This document shows positions 1 to 7,759 of a DNA stretch of 44,324 bases, in pieces; the first letter of the stretch is position 1; each line of letters begins with the position of its first letter. The notes under the pieces were generated by a model that worked only from the letters and a program-made list of their open reading frames with translations, did not search any database and was not told where the DNA came from. Source of the DNA: an uncultured Sphingobacteriales bacterium (lineage in GTDB: Bacteria; Bacteroidota; Bacteroidia; Chitinophagales; Chitinophagaceae); the NCBI GenBank assembly GCA_937871285.1, contig CALMQS010000111.1:1-44324 (forward strand), given 5' to 3'. Made by a program: the position numbers and the translations under genes.

Positions 1-127
1 GGTAAATACTCAAAAACATAAACAATAACAAACTGATTTTCATTTCCGAACATCCAAAATTCAGATTATTTCACCTATGATCCTTCGCCCGGAAGTTCAT
101 CTCACTACCGGATGGATGTGTTAACAG
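1..127. other. Gap downstream of the TonB receptor gene
   Basis: AT-rich sequence between the window edge and the stop codon of the TonB-dependent receptor. I see no gene, hairpin terminator or repeat in it. Confidence 0.5.
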
Positions 128-2665
128 CTATAAAGCATACCGCAGGGTTATGCCAAAGGTCCTGGGGTCTCCGAGTACGGCAGCATAGTGTCCTGCATTG
201 CCTGCTGCGGGCAATAGTTGCTCAAAGTAGTTTTTATCTAATAAATTGCGCCCCCATAAAAAGGCTGATAATCCCCCTGATATCCTGAATCCCAGCCGGG
301 CATTCAACAGGGCATAGCCGTCAATATTCAGGTACTGGGAGGGCGATGCGCTTGAAGAGAAGCCGGAACGATAATAGCCGTCGGCAGCGATAAAGAATTT
401 TCCTGCCTTACCCAGGAATATAGACGGGGTAGCAAATTCGCCGCCCAAAGAAGTGGTCCATTTGGAAATGCCGGGCAGATCGCCTCCTGAAATATCTTTA
501 AATGCGGATGGTCCGCCGGTTTCTTCAAGTGGAACAGGGGCATTTTTAAAAGATACGTATATGCCTTCTGTATAAGCTAACGCGCCGTATAACGAAAAAT
601 GACTGTTGAGCCTCGTATTTCCATCAAACTCCACGCCACGTATACGTACTTTTTCCGCATTGGCGAGGTAGCCGCGGTTTACGCCTACCTCAGCGGTTTG
701 TACCTGCGTCTGGTAATCCTTAATGTTGGTATTGTAAATCGTTAAGTTCAGCGTGGTACCTGGCGCCGGTGTGGTTTTTAATCCAAATTCTATATGTTGT
801 ACATACTCAGGTTTTATGGTAGCCAGGTCCAGCAATACCTCTCCGCCGGCAGTAGGCAATCCCCCGAGGTTAAGTCCTACAGACTTGTAATTGGTAGAAT
901 AGGTAGCGTAGGTATTAACCTGGCTGGCAGCCTTGAATGCAACGGTCAGTAACCCAGACAGGTTAGTGTTGCTGGTATTTGTATTAAAAGCCTGGTTAGT
1001 ATACACCGCGTTCTTAAGAGCGATCAGGTCTGGATCATCCGTTTCCATTCCTCCGTAGGTTTCCCGGTTAAAATCTACTTTCTTCTTGTCGTAATTATAG
1101 CGCAGCCCGCCCAGCAGGTGCAAACGTTCGGTAATGGCAAAATCCAATTGTCCGAAAGCCGCGCCGCTAAAGGTGTTGAGAGATGATGTTGTTCTGATGC
1201 CATAGCCGTCAAAAAGCCCGGGTGTATTCCATTTGGGATTCGTTGTATTTTGTGAAAACCGCCATTGTGCAGCGCCGGATTCTTCTGTATGGTAAGGGTT
1301 TGTTTTAAGATCCTGGCCTATGGCAAACAGGCCGAATACGCCACTCAGACGGGAAGATAAATCGCCCGCATAGCGTATTTCCTGCGACCAGTTTTTATGT
1401 TTGGACGGAGCTTGCGATAAGGTTAGTACCGGAAGTCCGGTAAAGTCGCGGTCATTGGAAGGGTCCCATTTCCAGTAACGCCATGCAGAAGTGGAAGTAA
1501 GGGTGCCCGATCCGAGTTTAATATCAACATTCAGGGAAGCGCCACCGAGGTCGTTGCCCGACCGCCAGGTAGTATTGTGATCAATCTTCCTGTCGAAGGG
1601 ATTGCGGCTGGGCAGATCATAATTCAGGTCGGCTATGATCTGCTCAAACTGGCGGTATGCGGGGCGTTGGGTAGTTACAACACCTGCCACCACCTGTGCA
1701 TAGCCATCGGGGCGCTGACTGGTTGCATCTCCTGCCAGCGTGATCTCTATTCTGTCCGATGGCACGTATAGCAACTGCCCGCGAATGCCCAGGTTATTAA
1801 CATCGTTTGTCTTCTTCTGCGTGGCTACGTTTTCAATCAGCCCATCCCGCTGCGTACCTGAAAAGGATAACCGCCCGGCAAGTTTCTTACCCAGAGCGCC
1901 TGTAACGGAGCTCTTGGCCTGGATAAATCCATAATTACCGTAGCTCACTTCAAAGTTAGCGCCAGGCTTAAAGCTGGGCTTGCGGGTTATAACGTTGAAT
2001 GCCCCGGCTGTTGTGTTCTTGCCAAACAATGTTCCCTGGGGGCCACGTAATACTTCAATCCTTTCAATATCTATGAAGTCGAGCGTTGCCGCAGCGGGAC
2101 GAGCATAGTAAACACCATCTACATAAAAGCCAACGCCGGGCTCTACGCCATCGTTGGTAAGTCCGTAGGTAGTGCCCTGCCCGCGAACGTTGAGCGCCGT
2201 GTTACGTGGATTGGAAGAATAGAGCTGAACAGAAGGGATCAGCTCTTTCAGCCTGTTTACATTAAAAGCCCCGGCATCTTCAACAAGCGCGCCGGTTACC
2301 ACCGAAATAGGAATAGGAACATTCTGTAATACTTCCCTGCGGCGCCTGGAAGTGATGATGATCGTATCCTTCTGGTACAGCGGCTGCAATTGTATCAATA
2401 CATTATTTACGTTGTTGTTTCTAACAATCAGTTCACGGGTCTCATACCCGGCAGAAGATATGATCAGGGAAAAGGGAAATGATTGCTGGTGGCTGTCAAA
2501 AGAAAACCGGCCGGTGGAATCTGTAACGGTGCCTGTGGTTGTTTTTTTGATGGTTACGCTGGCGTAAGGTACGCCCGTATTGTTTTCATTAACTACACGG
2601 CCGGTAAATTGTGCGAAGCCTGCCAGGGGCAATAAATATCCTAAAACCAGGAGAATATGTTTCAT
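128..2665 (-). CDS. TonB-dependent outer-membrane receptor with N-terminal carboxypeptidase-regulatory-like domain
   Basis: 845-residue outer-membrane receptor for TonB-energised uptake. A signal peptide occupies residues 1-18 (cleavage after GFA, before QF). A CarboxypepD_reg-like beta-sandwich follows to about residue 95 (GVPYASVTIKKTTTGTVTD), typical of Bacteroidota receptors. The plug domain covers roughly 105-230 and has the classic plug end RIEVLRGPQGTLFGKNTTAG before the 22-strand barrel. The layout resembles siderophore/small-ligand receptors more than SusC proteins: it is shorter than the roughly 1000 residues usual for SusC and no SusD gene is adjacent. The start is an ATG followed at once by the signal peptide. 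The 220-bp upstream gap carries two related palindromes that could be operators, so it probably has its own promoter although it lies downstream of the PVC-type gene on the same strand. The ligand cannot be deduced. Confidence 0.92.
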   Translation of the reverse strand: MKHILLVLGYLLPLAGFAQFTGRVVNENNTGVPYASVTIKKTTTGTVTDSTGRFSFDSHQQSFPFSLIISSAGYETRELIVRNNNVNNVLIQLQPLYQKDTIIITSRRRREVLQNVPIPISVVTGALVEDAGAFNVNRLKELIPSVQLYSSNPRNTALNVRGQGTTYGLTNDGVEPGVGFYVDGVYYARPAAATLDFIDIERIEVLRGPQGTLFGKNTTAGAFNVITRKPSFKPGANFEVSYGNYGFIQAKSSVTGALGKKLAGRLSFSGTQRDGLIENVATQKKTNDVNNLGIRGQLLYVPSDRIEITLAGDATSQRPDGYAQVVAGVVTTQRPAYRQFEQIIADLNYDLPSRNPFDRKIDHNTTWRSGNDLGGASLNVDIKLGSGTLTSTSAWRYWKWDPSNDRDFTGLPVLTLSQAPSKHKNWSQEIRYAGDLSSRLSGVFGLFAIGQDLKTNPYHTEESGAAQWRFSQNTTNPKWNTPGLFDGYGIRTTSSLNTFSGAAFGQLDFAITERLHLLGGLRYNYDKKKVDFNRETYGGMETDDPDLIALKNAVYTNQAFNTNTSNTNLSGLLTVAFKAASQVNTYATYSTNYKSVGLNLGGLPTAGGEVLLDLATIKPEYVQHIEFGLKTTPAPGTTLNLTIYNTNIKDYQTQVQTAEVGVNRGYLANAEKVRIRGVEFDGNTRLNSHFSLYGALAYTEGIYVSFKNAPVPLEETGGPSAFKDISGGDLPGISKWTTSLGGEFATPSIFLGKAGKFFIAADGYYRSGFSSSASPSQYLNIDGYALLNARLGFRISGGLSAFLWGRNLLDKNYFEQLLPAAGNAGHYAAVLGDPRTFGITLRYAL

Positions 2666-2703
2666 GTATTAAGTTTTGATTGACGGGTATAAATAATAAC
2701 AGT

Positions 2704-2724
2704 AGTCTACTAAATTTGTAGAGT
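2704..2724. promoter_or_regulatory. Operator-like 21-bp palindrome, proximal copy
   Basis: Imperfect palindrome centred on A2714, with inner core TCTACTAAATTTGTAGA at 2706-2722. Eight of ten base pairs are symmetric. It lies 39 bp upstream of the TonB-receptor ATG. The CTAC...GTAG arms recall BlaI/MecI-type repressor sites, but the 7-nt spacing is wider than in the classical site, so the regulator is a guess. Confidence 0.45.
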
Positions 2725-2854
2725 ATATAAGCAAAAAAAATTACTTGAAAAGTACGTTGCAATGTAGTGTCAACATCGTTGATCCGTAGTGTGTATATGA
2801 GTCATATAATGAGGCTGTTCATTAATTATTATGCAAGATTATCATTTTTTTATT

Positions 2855-2875
2855 AGTCCACAAAATTTATAGACT
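2855..2875. promoter_or_regulatory. Operator-like 21-bp palindrome, distal copy
   Basis: Second copy of the 2704-2724 palindrome, centred on A2865 (AGTC ... AAAATTT ... GACT), again with eight of ten symmetric pairs. It matches the proximal copy at most positions. The centres are 151 bp apart. It sits just beyond the stop codon of the PVC-type gene. Confidence 0.4.
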
Positions 2876-2885
2876 TTATTTTTTT

Positions 2886-5800
2886 TTAATGATCTTCTTT
2901 CATTGTTGCCAGAAAGCTTACCACATCGCGTATTTCTTTTTTTGAAAGTATAAGTTTCATGTCGGGCATGCTGGATGGTGCGTTGGTTCTTTTGGCTATT
3001 TGATCCTTTTTGATAACACGCAAGGGTTCTCCTCCCATTTTCAGGGTAAGGCTTGTTTTGTCTTCCGCCTCCAGTATGCCCGACAAACTGGTACCATTTT
3101 TTAATTCAAGGGAAACGATGCCATATCCCGGGGCAAGCCGGGCGCCGGGGTTAATAAGCGATTCCAGGAGTTGTTGCCTGCTGATCCTCCCGGCAATACC
3201 GTTGAGCCGCGGACCGGCATTGCCGCCCCTGTCATCGTAAGAATGGCAGCGCATGCACTGTGCATTCTGATTGCGAAAGAAAACAGCTCTTCCTTTTGTT
3301 ATATCCCCGCCGTACAAGCTGCCTGCATAGGAAGCGATCTGCTCATCGGGAGAAAATTTTTGGGTAATCGTTTTATACTTCGTCTTTAAGTCAGTTACAC
3401 CAATACTGTCTATAGCTTCACCCAGTTCAAGATATAAGTCCGGCGACAGCTTTCCGGCGGCCATGGTAAGCAGCAGTGCTTCTATTGGTTTTTGCGCATT
3501 TTCTTTTGGCAGCTTTCCTAACGCAAGTATGGCCGCCTGTTTTTCTTCCATGGTTTTGTCCGCTATTACTTTCGATAACAGTGAAACCATAAGCCCTTTA
3601 GGAAGATCCATTTGCTGCAGCAGGTGAAGTCCTGCAACCCTTACATTCTTTTCCTTATCGGCAAGCGCCTGGCTTACCGCTTCACCCGCCCGGCTGTTGC
3701 CAAGCGCAACCAGGGTATTCAGCGCTTCAACGCGCATGTCGGGCGCCGGATCATTTTTTACCAGGGTAAACAGCAGGGGCAGCGCTTCGCCGGTGTTGAG
3801 TAGTTTCACGGCTTTTGCGGCGCTGAGGCGTACCACCAGTTCTTTATCTTTCACTAATTGTACCAACGGTACGGCCATATTTTTTTGCAACATGACGGAA
3901 TCTCTTTCCACACCACCACGGTAATAGCCATCCACCCGGTCCAGCACCGATGGCTTTGCCCATACGCTCAAGGCGTCAATGGCTTCGGCTCTCATCTTTG
4001 CGGGAGCACCTTCTTTTAAAGTATAAGCGATTAATTGTTGCATCGCTTTTCCGGAGCCGGTGCGCAGGTTGGCATTAATGATGCGCCTGATCAATGCTTC
4101 GTTTGTAAAATGGGTGCTGCCGAGCAAATCGCCTAATGCGGGTAGCGCGTCTTTAATGGAGTTGTCGTCATTAATGGCCCTTGCCGCTTCCGTTACCACA
4201 AACTCATCCTTATCGTTAAGGAATTTTGCAATGCCGGCATTGCCCATCCGCCTGAGTGTTACCACGGCGGCTATCCGTAATGCACGGGAAGGGTTTTGTG
4301 CCAGGGCGACAACGGGGTCTGCTTTGCCTATACGGGCCAATGCCAGGCAACCGGCATGACGCAGGTAAACATCTTCATCATTGTTCTCCTCCAGCATAGT
4401 AATAACCGCGTTTATGGCAGGCGCGTATTTGATCCTGCCCAGCGCTTCTGCTGCAAAGAACCTGACCCGGCTGGCGGTATCTTTCAAAAGCGGGAGCAGC
4501 TTTTCTCCTGCAGCCTCGTATTTCATATCGCCCAGCCATTTGGCCGCCTGCGCTCTTATTTCGGGATCTTTATCCTGTAATAAAGACAATAACGGAACGG
4601 CATATTTTTTGTCTTTACGTGCCAACTGGCTCATGCCCCATATGGCGTTTATACGTGCCAGTTGGTTACCCGATATGGAAAATGTTTTCTGGAAAATTGC
4701 CGCACCATCTCCGCCACGCTTCACCAGTTCAAACTGTGCCTTTTGACGTACCCGCATATCCGGCTTTTCCAATATTGCTGCCAGCTCTTCTTCTGATTTG
4801 CCGGTAAAATTTTCGGATAATAGTTTTTTTGTTTCTATGCGTTCGGGAGAACCTGCCCCCTGCGGAGCATCCAGCCGCCAGATACGCCCATAATCGTGCG
4901 TATCCCAGCCGTCAATCCAGTCGGCCAGGTACAAAGAACCATCGGGACCGAAGTCCAGCCCGGTTACCAATACGCCGCTCAGTATTTTTTTGGTTTCACC
5001 CAGCTCGAAACCCGCTCCTTTAGGGTTGAGCTTAAAATTATGCACAGCAGAATTGCCGGGATTGCCCACAAACTCCGACACAAAAAATGAATTTTTATAT
5101 TGCGCGCTTAATGCCGTACCCGGGTTGTATACAAAGCCGCTTGGACCGCTTACAAAATTGCTGATGCAGGGTATAATATAGGCTGCCTGCCCTTCGAACC
5201 GCGGCAGATGCATTTTTTCTTCCATCCACACTTTGTAGGTATTATTTTTAGGGTCGCGGTATTTGCCGTATTGCCAGTTGCTTCTCCAGCCCGCATCAGA
5301 GCCGTTAACGATATATACCAGCCTTTCTTTTTCACCGGGATGGTCGCCATCGTTGTCTTCGCTGATCAGGTTGCCATATTCATCAAAGGCAAATTCATGT
5401 GTGTTGCGGAGCCCGGCGGCAAATATTTCAAAATCACTGCCATCGGGATTGCAGCGGGCAATTACGCCACTGTTCGGGTATGCCCATACCTGCCCGTCGG
5501 TACCCTTGCCGTTAAATCCAATATCGCCGATCTGCCAGTAAATCCTCCCATCGGGTCCCATTTCAATGCCCGACATACCGTGCCCGCCAAAGCCGATGTG
5601 TACGCCATACCCATGGGATAAGGATACTTTTTCATCGGGAATGCCATCTCCATCCTTGTCCTTTAATTTCCACAGGTCAGGTGCAACGGCAACATACAGG
5701 TCATTATCATGTTTAAATACCGAGCCCGCAACATCCGTTACTTCGTCATGAAAATCATCAACGATCAATTGTGTTTTATCGGCAATGCCATCGCCATTTG

Positions 5801-6293
5801 TGTCCTGCATTTTGTATATAAGTTCCTTTTCTACAGTCAGATCCCGCCAGTCGTGCGAGCTGTCTTTATTCAGATCGGCCAGCCATTCGTTGCGTTTGCT
5901 GTTTTCGGGCGACAATTCGCTCCGCAGGAAAGCTCTTCGGTCTTCCACCGTTTGAAACGATATGGAAGGTATCTCCCATTCACGGTGACCCCGGATGTCG
6001 AACTCTGAATTTTTTTGCCGGTCGGTAGTAGTATAATAAAGCGTACCATCATTATCTACCTGTATAGCAACAGGTGATATAACTAATGAATCTGTGCCCC
6101 ATAAGCGGAGCGTTAAACCTTCCGCCAGCTCCGGTTTTACCATGGCTTCGATGGAGGCTGCAAAGCTGGCAACCACGGCCGAATCCATTTGTTTGATAAT
6201 GGCAACGGGCTTATCCGGTTGCCGGCAGGCAGCACAAAAAACCACAATAAAAAATACCGGCAGGCAGTAAGTGCAAATTTGTTTTCTGGTCAT
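2886..6293 (-). CDS. PVC-type c-type cytochrome lipoprotein: beta-propeller, HEAT repeats, CxxCH domain
   Basis: Large exported protein (1135 residues from the chosen start) of the 'PVC-type heme-binding CxxCH' / membrane-bound dehydrogenase-like family. The reading frame extends to 6371 with a TTG start, but the ATG at 6293 begins a clean lipoprotein signal (MTRKQICTYC...FCAACRQ), so that start is preferred. The N-terminal half is a propeller related to glucose/sorbosone dehydrogenases, with Ca-type loops (DTNGDGIADK, DKDGDGIPDE). The middle is a long array of HEAT repeats. The C-terminus is a cytochrome c domain with one heme motif, C1013-M-R-C1016-H1017. A likely role is periplasmic electron transfer or sugar oxidation, but the substrate is unknown. 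A paralogue with the same architecture lies at 18625-22158. Confidence 0.9.
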   Translation of the reverse strand: MTRKQICTYCLPVFFIVVFCAACRQPDKPVAIIKQMDSAVVASFAASIEAMVKPELAEGLTLRLWGTDSLVISPVAIQVDNDGTLYYTTTDRQKNSEFDIRGHREWEIPSISFQTVEDRRAFLRSELSPENSKRNEWLADLNKDSSHDWRDLTVEKELIYKMQDTNGDGIADKTQLIVDDFHDEVTDVAGSVFKHDNDLYVAVAPDLWKLKDKDGDGIPDEKVSLSHGYGVHIGFGGHGMSGIEMGPDGRIYWQIGDIGFNGKGTDGQVWAYPNSGVIARCNPDGSDFEIFAAGLRNTHEFAFDEYGNLISEDNDGDHPGEKERLVYIVNGSDAGWRSNWQYGKYRDPKNNTYKVWMEEKMHLPRFEGQAAYIIPCISNFVSGPSGFVYNPGTALSAQYKNSFFVSEFVGNPGNSAVHNFKLNPKGAGFELGETKKILSGVLVTGLDFGPDGSLYLADWIDGWDTHDYGRIWRLDAPQGAGSPERIETKKLLSENFTGKSEEELAAILEKPDMRVRQKAQFELVKRGGDGAAIFQKTFSISGNQLARINAIWGMSQLARKDKKYAVPLLSLLQDKDPEIRAQAAKWLGDMKYEAAGEKLLPLLKDTASRVRFFAAEALGRIKYAPAINAVITMLEENNDEDVYLRHAGCLALARIGKADPVVALAQNPSRALRIAAVVTLRRMGNAGIAKFLNDKDEFVVTEAARAINDDNSIKDALPALGDLLGSTHFTNEALIRRIINANLRTGSGKAMQQLIAYTLKEGAPAKMRAEAIDALSVWAKPSVLDRVDGYYRGGVERDSVMLQKNMAVPLVQLVKDKELVVRLSAAKAVKLLNTGEALPLLFTLVKNDPAPDMRVEALNTLVALGNSRAGEAVSQALADKEKNVRVAGLHLLQQMDLPKGLMVSLLSKVIADKTMEEKQAAILALGKLPKENAQKPIEALLLTMAAGKLSPDLYLELGEAIDSIGVTDLKTKYKTITQKFSPDEQIASYAGSLYGGDITKGRAVFFRNQNAQCMRCHSYDDRGGNAGPRLNGIAGRISRQQLLESLINPGARLAPGYGIVSLELKNGTSLSGILEAEDKTSLTLKMGGEPLRVIKKDQIAKRTNAPSSMPDMKLILSKKEIRDVVSFLATMKEDH

Positions 6294-6509
6294 AACAAGG
6301 GTAAGCGTTATTTTTCGGGTAATCTGTATCTGTACGGGCAGTGGCCCTATTGAAATCTCATTTCCGTCCAAACACTATTGCTAAATATAGTTACTTTTCG
6401 TTTTTCTCCCATAAATTTTGCATAAATTGGTCTGTTGGCAGAAGGTATGACATTCTGGTTTGTGGAAGATGGCATTGCAGATGTTGAGCCTGCTCTAATG
6501 ATTTAATAA

Positions 6510-7277
6510 ATGAAGCGGTACTACGATCAAAAAGTGTTGCAGGAATTAAAACTGTGGCAGTACCGGATGCTGGCCGGACCATCTTTTTTTGATCGCCTTT
6601 CGAAACGTTTTCAGAATAAAGTGAATAGTTTCATTCCCGAGAAAATACACGAGGCCATTACGGTTACCATTAAACAAATGATCAGGGGTGTTTTATACGG
6701 TGCAAATATTACTACCCCTAAGTTCAAAAAAGATGTATCCCTTCAGGTAAAAGACGCCCTTGCTGAAGAAAAAATAAGGCTTTACCAGAAAACCGCCGCT
6801 GCCGAAGGAGGCATTACCGGCGCGGGTGGAATATTGCTGGGGTTGGCCGATTTCCCCTTACTGATTGGCATCAAGCTCAAGCTTCTTTTTGAACTGGCTG
6901 CCATTTATGGATACAACCAGAACGACTACAAAGAACGGCTATATATTTTATACATTTTTCAACTGGCTTTTTCCAGTGCGCAGCATCGTAAAAACATTTA
7001 CCAGAGAATGGTTAACTGGGAAGAGCAGCAACAGTATTTGCCGGAAGACATTCACCAGTTTAACTGGCGGAGTTTTCAACAGGAATACCGGGACTATATT
7101 GATGTAGCTAAAATGGCTCAACTGGTGCCCGTAATTGGCGCGCCGGTGGGAGCAATCGTAAATTACAGGCTGATCAGAAAGCTGGGGAAAACAGCTATTA
7201 ACGCATATAGAATGCGTTCGCCTGCCTTTGATGTGCTGAAAAATACCAGTGAATCCCGGAAGGAAGAGGAGCGTTAA
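6510..7277 (+). CDS. EcsC family protein
   Basis: 255-residue protein resembling EcsC-family proteins. The recognisable core is a glycine-rich hydrophobic stretch at about residues 96-120 (AEGGITGAGGILLGLADFPLLIGIKL), followed by YGYN and a C-terminal hydrophobic segment (LVPVIGAPVGAIVNYRLI). The family is named after a B. subtilis protein encoded beside an ABC transporter. Its biochemical role is not established, and no ABC genes are adjacent here. The gene converges on clpS, and the two stop codons overlap within a single TTAA. Confidence 0.8.
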   Translation: MKRYYDQKVLQELKLWQYRMLAGPSFFDRLSKRFQNKVNSFIPEKIHEAITVTIKQMIRGVLYGANITTPKFKKDVSLQVKDALAEEKIRLYQKTAAAEGGITGAGGILLGLADFPLLIGIKLKLLFELAAIYGYNQNDYKERLYILYIFQLAFSSAQHRKNIYQRMVNWEEQQQYLPEDIHQFNWRSFQQEYRDYIDVAKMAQLVPVIGAPVGAIVNYRLIRKLGKTAINAYRMRSPAFDVLKNTSESRKEEER

Positions 7278-7564
7278 TCAACCATTATTTCTATTGTGGC
7301 GCCTATACCTCTTTCGGTAATAGCGTCGCATTGCGGTTTAAGTTCATCGTATTCACCTTGTTTTACCGCGTATTTGCCTTTAAAGTGAATAATATAAGCA
7401 CATTGTTCTGCCTGTTCGTGTGTATGACCGCAAACTTCTTCCAGGGTTTCAATAACCCATTCAAAGGTATTCACCTCATCATTCCATACAATAAGCTGGA
7501 ATGGTTTTTCGGTTATGACCAGCGTTTCTTTCTCTTCTGCTGTAGATGTATTCCCAACTGGCAT
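7274..7564 (-). CDS. clpS: ATP-dependent Clp protease adaptor ClpS
   Basis: 96-residue adaptor that delivers N-degron substrates to ClpAP. The family signature is clear: PFQLIVWNDEVNTFEWVIETL (the N-end-rule pocket with N-D-E and T-F residues), then a conserved HxxG-like helix region (AYIIHFKGKYAVKQGEYDEL). Length matches the family. The first 15 or so residues are a flexible, charged tail, as is usual. A well-formed Bacteroidota-type promoter lies directly upstream on the minus strand. The stop codon overlaps that of the converging EcsC-family gene. Confidence 0.93.
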   Translation of the reverse strand: MPVGNTSTAEEKETLVITEKPFQLIVWNDEVNTFEWVIETLEEVCGHTHEQAEQCAYIIHFKGKYAVKQGEYDELKPQCDAITERGIGATIEIMVD

Positions 7565-7584
7565 AATTGAAATTATTTTCTTTT

Positions 7585-7613
7585 CAAAATTAGCATTTAC
7601 TGATCAATTGCAA
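7585..7613 (-). promoter_or_regulatory. Bacteroidota-type promoter of clpS
   Basis: On the minus strand the -33 element TTG (7613-7611) is followed by 18 nt and then TAATTTTG (7592-7585), a full match to the TAnnTTTG -7 consensus of the Bacteroidota primary sigma factor. It lies 21 bp upstream of the clpS ATG. Confidence 0.55.
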
Positions 7614-7759
7614 CCACCCTGTAATAAAAACAACAGCTGCTTTATAAAACAACTTTTTAAATAATATAGTATTGATATTGGTTACAATATAAATTACTGC
7701 TCTGCAATATTTTATTATTTTTGACGCAATTCCCGATAAATGCGTAATTGTGTCATATT

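Noticed and set aside
5208..5621. 137-codon plus-strand frame inside the first PVC-type gene
   Set aside because: Antisense to the propeller domain; no start context and no homology signal by eye.
6391..6582. 63-codon minus-strand frame between the first PVC-type gene and the EcsC gene
   Set aside because: It overlaps the EcsC start antisense and shows no coding character.
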